32,344 nt of DNA, taken from Bacteroidota bacterium (lineage in GTDB: Bacteria > Bacteroidota > Bacteroidia > Flavobacteriales > Schleiferiaceae). The position numbers were made by a program, and so were the translations under genes. The notes beneath the pieces were generated by a model. The model ran no database searches. It saw nothing but the letters and a program-made list of their open reading frames with translations, and was not told where the DNA came from. This document shows, piece after piece, positions 15,684 to 22,981 of the stretch (position 1 is the first letter of the stretch; every line of letters starts with the position of its first letter). The stretch covers positions 1 through 32,344 of the forward strand of contig VGFU01000013.1 in NCBI GenBank assembly GCA_016868755.1. The letters are read 5' to 3'.

Positions 15684-17095
15684 AGCGACTTGGCTGATTT
15701 GGGGTATCCAAACAAGCCCTTCTCTTTGATGATGGTATCGACGTAGGTGGGTAGGCAGCTTTCCCATCCCTCTTCGCCGTTGCGAATCTTGCGGAGCACT
15801 TCGCGGCTCCAAATGCTCAAAATTTCGGGATCAAAATCGTTGATGTCGCGCACCCGACGTGCCTGCTTCAGGTAGTCGTAAATGTTTCGGAACAAATCGT
15901 TTACCACAATGTCGTCGGTGGTGGTTATGCTCGATTCACCGCGGAACGGGTAGGCATAAATGATCAACTTCTTGGAGAAAAGGCGCCCCATGGCCTCCAG
16001 GATTCCGCCGGTGAGGTGGTCGTAGTACTTGTCTTCAAAAATTTCCTGAAGCGACGGGATTCCCATGATCAGGCCCATGCGCTTTTTGGTAAAGCTGGCG
16101 AAGTAGTCAACCAAGCGGTAGTATTCTTGGTAGTTCGAAATCAACACCGTTTGGCCGATGCTGCACAGAATGTCAGCGCGGTCCAAAAAATCTTGCTCGT
16201 CGAGGTTGCCGTCGGCCAATAAATTGTTGAGCGTGATTTCGAACAGGACCACCGTCTCGTCTTTTTCGACGCTCTGCGACTTGATGAACTGCTTGTAGCC
16301 CTTCTTGATCATGTCCATATTGACCTTCGTGACCGGTCTAAAGCTGCCGCGCATCGCCAAGATGTTCTTTTTGTACAGGAGTTCGGCGGGGAGCAAATTC
16401 TTGCCCTCAGGCCCAAAAATTACCGCATCGGTGAAACCGTTTTTAATCAGCTGAAGCGACATTAAGCGGTTGTCCACGTGTTCGAAGTCGGGCCCTGAAA
16501 AGTTGATCAAATCGATCTCGATGGCTGACTTATCGATACCGTCGTACAAGCTCATCAAGAACTTCTTGGGCTCATCATACAGGTTGTACGCCGCATAAAT
16601 CAAGTTGACCCCCATGGCGCCAACCGTTTCTTGCTGGTATTTGGCGTTGTCTTCGTGCAGCCGAACGTGCACAATGACCTCGTTTGCGTCGCCGACGGGT
16701 CGGGTTTGGTACCGAATGCCCAACCAACCGTGCCCTTTAAACGTCTTGGCGAAGTTGATAGTAGTCACCGTATTAGCGAACGCAAAAAAGCACTTGTCGG
16801 GCGACTTTTGGCGGTCAATGCGCTCGTGGAGCAAGCGGTACTCGTGGTTGAGCATCTTGCGCAAGCGGGTTTCGGTGACGTAGCGCCCGTCGGCCTCCTG
16901 GCCATAAATGGCATCAGAAAACTCTTTATCGTAGGCGCTCATAGCCTTAGCAATGGTACCTGAGGCACCCCCGGCTCTGAAAAAGTGGCGAACCGTTTCT
17001 TGACCGGCGCCAATTTCGGCAAACGAACCGTAAACATTGGGATTTAAGTTGGTGCGGAGCGCCTTCTGCGCAGCACTTAATACCATGTCAGCCAT
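15674..17095 (-). CDS. Conserved protein of unknown function (473 residues)
   Basis: I recognise this as a protein widespread in Bacteroidota, with conserved blocks such as YGSFAEIGAGQETVRHFFRA, GGASGTIAKAMSAYDKEFSDA, FKGHGWLGIRYQTRP, INFSGPDFEHVDNRLMSLQL and MRGSFRPVTKVNMDM. Homologues are often labelled nicotinate-nucleotide adenylyltransferase or TonB-dependent receptor. The sequence supports neither: there is no nucleotidyltransferase GxFxPxHxGH motif, no signal peptide and no barrel. It looks like a soluble cytoplasmic protein. A -7 promoter box ends 4 nt before its ATG. Its 3' end overlaps the photolyase gene tail-to-tail by 10 nt. The function is unknown. Confidence 0.88.
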   Translation of the reverse strand: MADMVLSAAQKALRTNLNPNVYGSFAEIGAGQETVRHFFRAGGASGTIAKAMSAYDKEFSDAIYGQEADGRYVTETRLRKMLNHEYRLLHERIDRQKSPDKCFFAFANTVTTINFAKTFKGHGWLGIRYQTRPVGDANEVIVHVRLHEDNAKYQQETVGAMGVNLIYAAYNLYDEPKKFLMSLYDGIDKSAIEIDLINFSGPDFEHVDNRLMSLQLIKNGFTDAVIFGPEGKNLLPAELLYKKNILAMRGSFRPVTKVNMDMIKKGYKQFIKSQSVEKDETVVLFEITLNNLLADGNLDEQDFLDRADILCSIGQTVLISNYQEYYRLVDYFASFTKKRMGLIMGIPSLQEIFEDKYYDHLTGGILEAMGRLFSKKLIIYAYPFRGESSITTTDDIVVNDLFRNIYDYLKQARRVRDINDFDPEILSIWSREVLRKIRNGEEGWESCLPTYVDTIIKEKGLFGYPKSAKSLQA

Positions 17096-17099
17096 GACT

Positions 17100-17107
17100 C
17101 AAAGGTA
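17100..17107 (-). promoter_or_regulatory. -7 promoter element for the 473-residue protein gene
   Basis: On the minus strand it reads TACCTTTG, a perfect TAnnTTTG element, ending 4 nt before the ATG at 17095; the transcript would be leaderless. It is separated by only 3 nt from a divergent element of the same type. Confidence 0.55.
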
Positions 17108-17110
17108 GCG

Positions 17111-17118
17111 TACATTTG
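17111..17118 (+). promoter_or_regulatory. -7 promoter element for the metallo-hydrolase gene
   Basis: TACATTTG is a perfect TAnnTTTG element, 5 nt before the ATG at 17124, so the message would be leaderless or nearly so. It lies back to back with the divergent element at 17100-17107. Confidence 0.55.
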
Positions 17119-17123
17119 GCCCA

Positions 17124-17906
17124 ATGCCCTCGATTTCCTTGGAATTTTTTGGTACCGGCACCAGTCAGGGAGTACCCGTAATTGGCTGCGGCTGCCCGGT
17201 GTGCACTTCGGCGGACCCTCGCGATCGCCGCCTCCGCGCGTCGGTTAGAGTCGCCACTGAAACGACCGAGGTTTTGATTGATTGCGGACCGGATTTTAGG
17301 CAGCAAATGCTTCGCGCAAATGGCATGCGGCTCGATGCCGTGGTGCTTTCCCACGAACATATGGATCACGTATCAGGCCTTGACGACCTACGTCCGCTCA
17401 TGTTTGCCCAAAAGCGTCCAATGCAGGTCTGGATGTCTGAGCGGGTCGAAGGTCGACTTCGCCAGCAGTTTGCATACGCATTTGCTGCGGAGCGTTACCC
17501 GGGCGCACCCGAATTTGACGTTTGCCGAATTCAGCATCCGCAACCGTTTCGCATTGGCGACCAGACCTGGATTCCCATCCTCGGAATTCACGGCACGTGG
17601 CCGGTTTTGGGTTTCCGCATTGGCCCTGTGGTATACCTCACTGACCTCTCAGGAATGACCGATGCGGAACGGCACAAAATCGAAGGTGCGCAGATTTTGG
17701 TGGTTAACGCGCTACGCAAGGTTCCGCACGTGGCGCACTTTACCTTGGATCAGGCCATTGATTTTGCCCGCCTCACGGGGGTGCCCAACGTGTACTTTAC
17801 CCACATTTCGCATCATTTGGGTCGGCATGCCGATGAGGAACAAGAACTGCCCGAGGGTATGCATTTGGCCTTCGACGGACTCAAACTAAGGCTCGAACTA
17901 CCCTAG
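17124..17906 (+). CDS. PhnP-like metallo-beta-lactamase-fold hydrolase
   Basis: The 260-residue product has the N-terminal segment FFGTGTSQGVPVIGCGCPVC, with a Cys-rich site typical of PhnP-like enzymes. The metal motif HxHxDH is at residues 77-82 (HEHMDH), with further histidines in GIHGTW and YFTHISHHLGRH. PhnP itself is a cyclic phosphate diesterase, and general Bacteroidota homologues of this type occur without phn genes. The phn pathway is not visible here, so the substrate is probably another phosphodiester or small cyclic phosphate and remains unknown. The start has its own promoter box. Confidence 0.85.
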   Translation: MPSISLEFFGTGTSQGVPVIGCGCPVCTSADPRDRRLRASVRVATETTEVLIDCGPDFRQQMLRANGMRLDAVVLSHEHMDHVSGLDDLRPLMFAQKRPMQVWMSERVEGRLRQQFAYAFAAERYPGAPEFDVCRIQHPQPFRIGDQTWIPILGIHGTWPVLGFRIGPVVYLTDLSGMTDAERHKIEGAQILVVNALRKVPHVAHFTLDQAIDFARLTGVPNVYFTHISHHLGRHADEEQELPEGMHLAFDGLKLRLELP

Positions 17907-17913
17907 TCGAAAC

Positions 17914-19164
17914 TTAGCTCCCGATCGCAAGGGTGTCGAGTACGACACCAACTGCGGTACCTCGCTGGGTCCAGACTGGGCGATTTACCCCAAGGCTCGC
18001 GCTCGGTTGCGCTGATTCGTCAAGCGTAAATACGGTAAAATCTGCCGGACTTCCGACGTTGACGGTTACCGAACCCAGGCCAAAAATATCTCGTGGGCGG
18101 TGCGCGGCTGCCTCAACCCAAAGAACAAGGTCTTTAGGTGAACTAGAGTGGGCGTTGAACCATCCGAAGCAGGCATCAATAGTCGATGCTCCGAAGTGCG
18201 CGCTGCCCCATTCGCAGGACTTGAGCTCATGATCCATGGGGTTGTGGTCGCTCACGACAACATCTATAGTTCCATCGCGAAGGCCTTCCCAAAGGGCGGC
18301 TTGATCTTCCGCCCTCCGCAGGGGAGGGAGCACCTTGTACGCGGTATCGTAGCCTTCAATGTCTCGGTCGGTTCCTACCAAATTGGCGATGCATACATCG
18401 GCGGTCACATTAACGCCTCTAGCCTTAGCCTCTCGCACTAAGCGCACACTTTCAGCGCTCGAAAGTCCCATGAGGTGAAGTCCGCCACCGGCATATTCCG
18501 CAAGCGCCAAATCTCGTTGTACCCGCATTGACTCTGCAAGAGAAGGGATGGGCGCCATACCCGAACGCAGCGCAGAGGCTCCTTCGTGGGCTACTCCGGT
18601 GGGGCAAAGGCTTCGCTCGAAAGGAGAGCTCCAGACTCGAGCTTCTAGTCCTTGGGCATACTCGAGTGCCAATTGTAGGGTGTGGGGGCGATCTATAGGG
18701 TTGCTGTCGTCAGAAAATGCGAGAGCGCCGGCCTCACGCAGGTCTGCAAGTTCGGCAAGTCGTTCACCGTTTAGCCCTTGAGTCAGGGCTCCGATGGGAA
18801 TCCACACTACGCTATCAAATTCTGGTAAGGCCTCGATGCTCGGACGGTTGTCACGCGGCGGATGCGTGCTGGGCATGAGCGCAACGTGCGTGAATCCGCC
18901 TTGCAGTGCAGCTGAGGCAAGGGACTCGAAGGTTTCACGCTCCTCATGCCCTGGAGACCCGCAGCGCGCTCGACTGTCAATCCAACCTGGGCTAATAAGG
19001 TGGCCACGGGCCCATTCAATGAGTGGGGCGTCGTTTAGCGTATTCGGTTCACCTACAGCGCGCACTTGGCCTTCGGTGATTAACAGATCTACGGCTTGAG
19101 CATGGAACGGAGATCGAGGATCCACAACGTGTACACTCGGCAGGATGAACGAGGGGTACTTCAT
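17914..19164 (-). CDS. Dihydroorotase-like protein, probably non-catalytic
   Basis: The 416-residue product aligns along its length with the amidohydrolase family that includes dihydroorotase (pyrimidine synthesis). Family landmarks are ISPGWID, LAEYAGGGLHL, LSSAESVRLV, KVLPPLR and VSDHNPMD. The expected metal motif DxHxH followed by REPG is replaced: Ser64-Arg65-Ala66-Arg67-Cys68-Gly69-Ser70-Pro71. The histidine before VSxxES is also lost (MGLSS). Without these ligands zinc binding and hydrolysis are unlikely, so a structural partner role, as for the inactive PyrC' that supports aspartate transcarbamoylase in Pseudomonas, is a fair guess. The ATG at 19164 is chosen; a TTG at 19176 falls inside the promoter box. 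The gene converges with the metallo-hydrolase gene. Confidence 0.88.
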   Translation of the reverse strand: MKYPSFILPSVHVVDPRSPFHAQAVDLLITEGQVRAVGEPNTLNDAPLIEWARGHLISPGWIDSRARCGSPGHEERETFESLASAALQGGFTHVALMPSTHPPRDNRPSIEALPEFDSVVWIPIGALTQGLNGERLAELADLREAGALAFSDDSNPIDRPHTLQLALEYAQGLEARVWSSPFERSLCPTGVAHEGASALRSGMAPIPSLAESMRVQRDLALAEYAGGGLHLMGLSSAESVRLVREAKARGVNVTADVCIANLVGTDRDIEGYDTAYKVLPPLRRAEDQAALWEGLRDGTIDVVVSDHNPMDHELKSCEWGSAHFGASTIDACFGWFNAHSSSPKDLVLWVEAAAHRPRDIFGLGSVTVNVGSPADFTVFTLDESAQPSASLGVNRPVWTQRGTAVGVVLDTLAIGS

Positions 19165-19173
19165 AACCGAGAC

Positions 19174-19181
19174 CAAAGGTA
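19174..19181 (-). promoter_or_regulatory. -7 promoter element for the dihydroorotase-like gene
   Basis: On the minus strand it reads TACCTTTG, a perfect TAnnTTTG element, 9 nt before the ATG at 19164. It supports choosing that ATG rather than the TTG at 19176, which overlaps the element. Confidence 0.55.
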
Positions 19182-19203
19182 GTTTTTTTTGTCCGCCAAT
19201 GAG

Positions 19204-19211
19204 TACTTTTG
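19204..19211 (+). promoter_or_regulatory. -7 promoter element for tRNA-Pro
   Basis: TACTTTTG followed by C is a perfect TAnnTTTG element, 12 nt before the mature 5' end of the tRNA. It is divergent from the element of the dihydroorotase-like gene 22 nt away. Confidence 0.55.
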
Positions 19212-19223
19212 CCCCCGCAATCG

Positions 19224-19296
19224 CGGGATGTGGCGCAGTTGGTAGCGCACTACGTTCGGGACGTAGGGGTCGCTGGTTCGAGTCCAGTCATCCCGA
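19224..19296 (+). tRNA. tRNA-Pro (anticodon CGG)
   Basis: A 73-nt cloverleaf can be folded. The acceptor stem is CGGGATG / CATCCCG with discriminator A. The D arm is GCGC / GCGC, the anticodon stem CTACG / CGTAG holds the loop TTCGGGA (anticodon CGG, reading CCG), and the T arm contains TTCGAGT. The CCA end is not encoded and would be added after transcription. A promoter box lies just upstream and a terminator just downstream, so it is a single-gene unit. Confidence 0.95.
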
Positions 19297-19306
19297 CCGC
19301 GAAAAC

Positions 19307-19331
19307 GCCTCGGTTCTTCCGGGGCTTTTTT
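19307..19331 (+). terminator. Terminator after tRNA-Pro
   Basis: A 7-bp stem, GCCTCGG / CCGGGGC, with one G-U pair encloses a 5-nt loop and is followed by six T residues. It begins 10 nt after the tRNA end. Confidence 0.85.
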
Positions 19332-19388
19332 ATGAAATCCTCGGCCCGCATTAAGTTTGAAGAATAAAACAAAGTATAAAATAATCCT

Positions 19389-19988
19389 ATGAAAACAGCA
19401 CTTGTTCTCTTGTTTCACGGTATCGCACTTGGTTCGCTTGCACAAGTTGAGACGCCGGTCCGAGTAGAAAAGCGAATTATGGTAATTAAAGACGGCAGTG
19501 TTTTGCAGTCCCCTCCCGATAGCTTGCTCAAGGGCCTTCATATCGAAATTGACAGTTCGTTCTCAGGAGGAAACCTTAAAATTCGTGCTCTGGGACGTGA
19601 AGGAGAAGATCAGTTAATGTTTTTTCAACCTCAGGCCATGACGGGACCGATGCTCGGGATTCGCATTGCACAAACCGAGGGTGTTCGCGGAGTTACGGTT
19701 CAGTCCGTAGAGCCCATAAGTACCGCCGCGGCGCTGGGACTTCAAGTTGGAGACGTCATCGCATCGATCAATGGAACGGCGGTTCTAGAGCCGAAGCAGT
19801 TGGTCGAACTCATTCGCCGTCTCAATGTAGGGAGTGCGGTAGACGTGCGTTTTCGCCGAGATGGCGCCAAAAAACGGATGAAGGGCTACTTGATTCCTCT
19901 AGGGGGGCCAAGCTTGATGCCACAGATGATTGAAGGCATGCCGATTCGCATCGAGATGCAGGAAGAGCGCGAAGAACGCGAGTTCTAG
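19389..19988 (+). CDS. Exported PDZ-domain protein
   Basis: The 199-residue product starts with a signal peptide (MKTALVLLFHGIALGSLAQ). A region of unknown fold follows to about residue 85, then one PDZ domain (about 87-168). The peptide-binding loop is MLGIRI, followed by the typical SVEPISTAAALGLQVGDVIASING pattern. There is no protease domain, so it is a stand-alone PDZ protein of the cell envelope that probably binds a peptide or protein C-terminus. The C-terminus is Glu-rich (MQEEREEREF). It stands alone between the tRNA terminator and its own terminator. A TTTG at 19356-19359 could be a -33 element, but no clear -7 box was seen. Confidence 0.82.
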   Translation: MKTALVLLFHGIALGSLAQVETPVRVEKRIMVIKDGSVLQSPPDSLLKGLHIEIDSSFSGGNLKIRALGREGEDQLMFFQPQAMTGPMLGIRIAQTEGVRGVTVQSVEPISTAAALGLQVGDVIASINGTAVLEPKQLVELIRRLNVGSAVDVRFRRDGAKKRMKGYLIPLGGPSLMPQMIEGMPIRIEMQEEREEREF

Positions 19989-19994
19989 GTTCAC

Positions 19995-20016
19995 AAACCG
20001 GGCAAACGGTTTTTTT
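19995..20016 (+). terminator. Terminator after the PDZ protein gene
   Basis: A 6-bp stem, AAACCG / CGGTTT, with the loop GGCAAA continues into a T run. It begins 7 nt after the stop codon. Confidence 0.75.
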
Positions 20017-20020
20017 AACG

Positions 20021-20052
20021 CTTGCGCATACATGTGTTTAAACATACATTTG
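20021..20052 (+). promoter_or_regulatory. Promoter of the pirin gene with internal palindrome
   Basis: CTTG at 20021-20024 and TACATTTG at 20045-20052 are separated by 20 nt, matching the Bacteroidota promoter form. The -7 box ends 4 nt before the ATG, so the message would be leaderless. A perfect 10-bp palindrome, TGTTTAAACA (20035-20044), fills the space next to the -7 box and contains the GTTTAA / TTAAAC core seen in the operator array upstream of the crt operon. Confidence 0.6.
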
Positions 20053-20056
20053 CAGT

Positions 20057-20782
20057 ATGAAGACCGTTTTACATCCCGCATCGAGCCGCGGAACAGCGGA
20101 CCACGGCTGGCTCAAGACCGCCCATACGTTTTCGTTTGCCGGCTACTACAACCCGGAGCGCATAAACTACGGGGTACTTCGCGTGCTCAACGACGATTGG
20201 ATTGCGGGCGGAACCGGATTTGGCAAGCATCCGCACGACAATATGGAAATCGTTACGATTCCGTTGACTGGGGCGCTGGAACACAAAGACTCGATGGGCA
20301 ACAAAGAGGTACTTCGCATGGGGGAGGTCCAAGCGATGAGCGCGGGGACGGGGGTTTTCCACTCCGAATACAACGCCAGTGCCACCGAGCCGTGTTCGCT
20401 CCTTCAGATTTGGGTCATTCCAGAGCGCCGGGGAGTCGAACCGCGTTACGAACAACGATTTTATGATGTCGAGGCCCTCGAGCGCGAGTGGCATACGGTC
20501 GTCAATCCGATGGGGCAAGGTGAGGCGATGCCCATTCACCAGCAAGCGTGGTTCTCGCTGACCAAGCTGCCGGCCGGAACGACGCGAAACTATATAACTC
20601 GCCGCGCCGAGAATGGGGTGTACTTCTTTGTCATCGAGGGAGCCGCAGAGGTCGCGGGACACATGCTGAACCCCCGTGACGGTTTTGGGGTGTCCGAAAG
20701 CGCTGAAATTTCGGTTCGAGCGGAGCAGGATGCGTTTATTTTAGCCATGGACGTTCCGCTGCGGCTCCCTGCTATGGCCTAA
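20057..20782 (+). CDS. Pirin-family bicupin protein
   Basis: The 241-residue product is a pirin (YhhW/YhaK type), a bicupin with one metal site in the N-terminal cupin. The four ligands are visible: His58 and His60 in GFGKHPHDNMEIVT, His102 and Glu104 in GTGVFHSEYN. Some bacterial pirins have quercetin 2,3-dioxygenase activity in vitro; others act in redox or transcription responses, and the substrate here is unknown. It has its own promoter, and ffh begins 13 nt downstream with another promoter box. Confidence 0.9.
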   Translation: MKTVLHPASSRGTADHGWLKTAHTFSFAGYYNPERINYGVLRVLNDDWIAGGTGFGKHPHDNMEIVTIPLTGALEHKDSMGNKEVLRMGEVQAMSAGTGVFHSEYNASATEPCSLLQIWVIPERRGVEPRYEQRFYDVEALEREWHTVVNPMGQGEAMPIHQQAWFSLTKLPAGTTRNYITRRAENGVYFFVIEGAAEVAGHMLNPRDGFGVSESAEISVRAEQDAFILAMDVPLRLPAMA

Positions 20783-20787
20783 CTTTG
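20780..20787 (+). promoter_or_regulatory. -7 promoter element for ffh
   Basis: TAACTTTG followed by C is a perfect TAnnTTTG element. It overlaps the pirin stop codon (TAA at 20780-20782) and ends 8 nt before the ffh ATG. The -33 element is not clear. Confidence 0.5.
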
Positions 20788-20795
20788 CAGGGATC

Positions 20796-22127
20796 ATGTT
20801 TGAATCCCTTAGTGAAAAAATAGACTCCGCGCTCCACCGGTTATCGGGGCGCAACAAGATTTCGGATATCAACATCGCCGAGGCGGTAAAAGACATCCGT
20901 AGGGCGCTGGTCGACGCCGACGTCAACTACAAGCTCGCTAAAGAGTTCACCGACCGCGTCAAGGACCAAGCAATGGGCCAAGATGTGCTGAAGTCGCTCG
21001 AGCCGGGCCAGCTCATGGTCAAGATTGTTCGCGACGAGATGGCCGCCTTGATGGGAGGGTCCGCGAGCGAAATCGCCACCGGAACCGGGCTGCAAACCGT
21101 GCTCATGGCCGGACTTCAAGGCTCGGGTAAAACCACATTCACGGCTAAGTTGGGCAACCACCTCAAGCGCAAAAAAGGCCGCAAGGTGCTCATCGCAGCC
21201 GCCGACGTGTACCGCCCGGCCGCAATCGACCAGCTCAAAACGCTCGGAGAGCAAATCGGCATCGAAGTTTTTAGCCTGGACAGTGAGCAAGACGCCGTGC
21301 GCATTGCCCGCGAGGCCCAGAGCTACGCGAAATCTAACGGTTTCAACTACCTCCTGATCGATACCGCGGGCCGACTTGCTGTTGACGAAGCGTTGATGCG
21401 AGAAATAGCGTCGATTCGTTCCGCCACGAGTCCCGAAGAGATTCTGTTTGTCGTGGACTCCATGACGGGCCAAGATGCGGTCAACACCGCCAAGGCGTTT
21501 CACGACGTACTCGACTTTACGGGCGTCATCCTCACCAAGCTCGACGGAGACACGCGGGGAGGGGCAGCGCTCAGCATCCGCCAAGTGGTCCAAAAGCCAA
21601 TTAAGTTCATTGGAACGGGCGAAAAGATGGAGGCACTCGACGTGTTCCATCCCGACCGAATGGCCGACCGCATTTTGGGAATGGGGGACGTCATTTCGCT
21701 CGTTGAGCGCGCCCAGGAGCAGTTTGATGTCGAGCAATCCCGCAAGCTCAATAAAAAAATCGCAACCAATTCATTTGGTTTTGACGACTTTCTCGAGCAG
21801 ATCCAGCAAGTCAAAAAAATGGGCAACATGAAGGACCTCATGGGCATGATTCCCGGGGTTGGCAAGGCGTTGAAGGGCATTGATATACCCGATGATGCCT
21901 TTAAGCACGTCGAGGCCATGATCCGCTCGATGACCCCCGCGGAGCGAAGCAACCCGTCGCTGATCAACGGCAGCCGCCGTGCGCGAATTGCCGCGGGCAG
22001 CGGACGCAGCGTGCCCGAGCTCAACAAGCTTATCAAGCAGTTTGACGACATGAGTCGCGTCATGAAAATGATGCAGGGCCAAGGCGGACGCAGCCAGTTG
22101 ATGTCGATGATGAACCGCATGCGCTAA
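20796..22127 (+). CDS. ffh: Signal recognition particle protein
   Basis: Ffh is the SRP54 GTPase that, with 4.5S RNA and FtsY, delivers membrane proteins to the translocon. The 443-residue product has the N domain (about residues 1-95), the G domain with P-loop GLQGSGKT at residues 106-113, DTAGRL and TKLDGDTRGG, and a Met-rich M domain (about 300-443) containing MKMMQGQGGR and ending MSMMNRMR. The TAA stop overlaps the folD start by one base, so the two are probably coupled. No 4.5S RNA gene was recognised nearby. Confidence 0.96.
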   Translation: MFESLSEKIDSALHRLSGRNKISDINIAEAVKDIRRALVDADVNYKLAKEFTDRVKDQAMGQDVLKSLEPGQLMVKIVRDEMAALMGGSASEIATGTGLQTVLMAGLQGSGKTTFTAKLGNHLKRKKGRKVLIAAADVYRPAAIDQLKTLGEQIGIEVFSLDSEQDAVRIAREAQSYAKSNGFNYLLIDTAGRLAVDEALMREIASIRSATSPEEILFVVDSMTGQDAVNTAKAFHDVLDFTGVILTKLDGDTRGGAALSIRQVVQKPIKFIGTGEKMEALDVFHPDRMADRILGMGDVISLVERAQEQFDVEQSRKLNKKIATNSFGFDDFLEQIQQVKKMGNMKDLMGMIPGVGKALKGIDIPDDAFKHVEAMIRSMTPAERSNPSLINGSRRARIAAGSGRSVPELNKLIKQFDDMSRVMKMMQGQGGRSQLMSMMNRMR

Positions 22128-22981
22128 TGGCACAGATACTTAGCGGTCGCGAGGCGGCACAGGCTTGGAAGTCCCACATTCGCAAAGAGGTGGCCGGTCG
22201 CTTGGCGCAAGGAAAACGCGCTCCGCACCTCGCGGCGATTCTCGTTGGCGAAGACCCTGCGAGCCAGGCCTACGTCAAAGGAAAAGTTCGCGATTGCGAA
22301 GAAGTTGGTTTCGCGTCAACCCTAATCACCCTTTCGGAGGGGACCTCGCAGGCCGAGCTCCTCGAGCACGTGGCCCGCTTGAACCGGAATCCCGAGGTAG
22401 ATGGATTTATCGTGCAGCTTCCGCTTCCCATTCACCTTAATCCAGACGAAGTCCTCTTGGCGATCGATCCGCAGAAGGACGTGGACGGTTTTCACCCCGA
22501 AAACGTGGGGCGGATGGCCCTCGGACTGCCTACCTACCTGCCTGCAACGCCCTACGGTATGCTGTTGCTGCTGGAACATTACGGAATTTCTCCCGCGGGC
22601 AAGCACGCGGTGGTCGTGGGGCGCAGCAACATTGTGGGTTCTCCCATGAGCATTTTGCTCAGCCGCAATAGCAAAATGGGCAACGCCACCGTGACGCTGG
22701 CGCACAGCAAAACGTCTAACCTCAAGGAGCTTTGCCAAAGCGCCGACCTCTTGGTCGCGGCGATCGGCCGCCCCAAGTACGTCACTGCCGACATGATTCG
22801 GCCGGGTGCCGTGGTTTTGGACGTTGGAATTAATCGCGTCGACGGAAGACTCGTGGGCGACGTGGATTTCGATTCCGCCATGGACGTCGCGGGAGCGATT
22901 ACCCCGGTGCCCGGGGGGGTGGGCTTGATGACCCGCGTGGGCCTACTTATGAACACCCTGCATGCCGCACGCCACCGCTAA
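22127..22981 (+). CDS. folD: Methylenetetrahydrofolate dehydrogenase / methenyltetrahydrofolate cyclohydrolase
   Basis: FolD interconverts methylene-, methenyl- and formyl-tetrahydrofolate in one-carbon metabolism. The 284-residue product has the catalytic region ASQAYVKGKVRDCEEVGF, with the conserved Tyr and Lys, then DGFIVQLPLP, and the NADP-binding VVVGRSNIVGSPMS. The C-terminal GAITPVPGGVGLMTRVGLLM is also a family signature. The length matches the family. The gene overlaps queE by 20 nt, so ffh, folD and queE form one transcript. Confidence 0.95.
   Translation: MAQILSGREAAQAWKSHIRKEVAGRLAQGKRAPHLAAILVGEDPASQAYVKGKVRDCEEVGFASTLITLSEGTSQAELLEHVARLNRNPEVDGFIVQLPLPIHLNPDEVLLAIDPQKDVDGFHPENVGRMALGLPTYLPATPYGMLLLLEHYGISPAGKHAVVVGRSNIVGSPMSILLSRNSKMGNATVTLAHSKTSNLKELCQSADLLVAAIGRPKYVTADMIRPGAVVLDVGINRVDGRLVGDVDFDSAMDVAGAITPVPGGVGLMTRVGLLMNTLHAARHR

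Noticed and set aside
20841..21737. 298-codon minus-strand frame opposite ffh
   Set aside because: It is a shadow frame; ffh has complete GTPase motifs on the plus strand.
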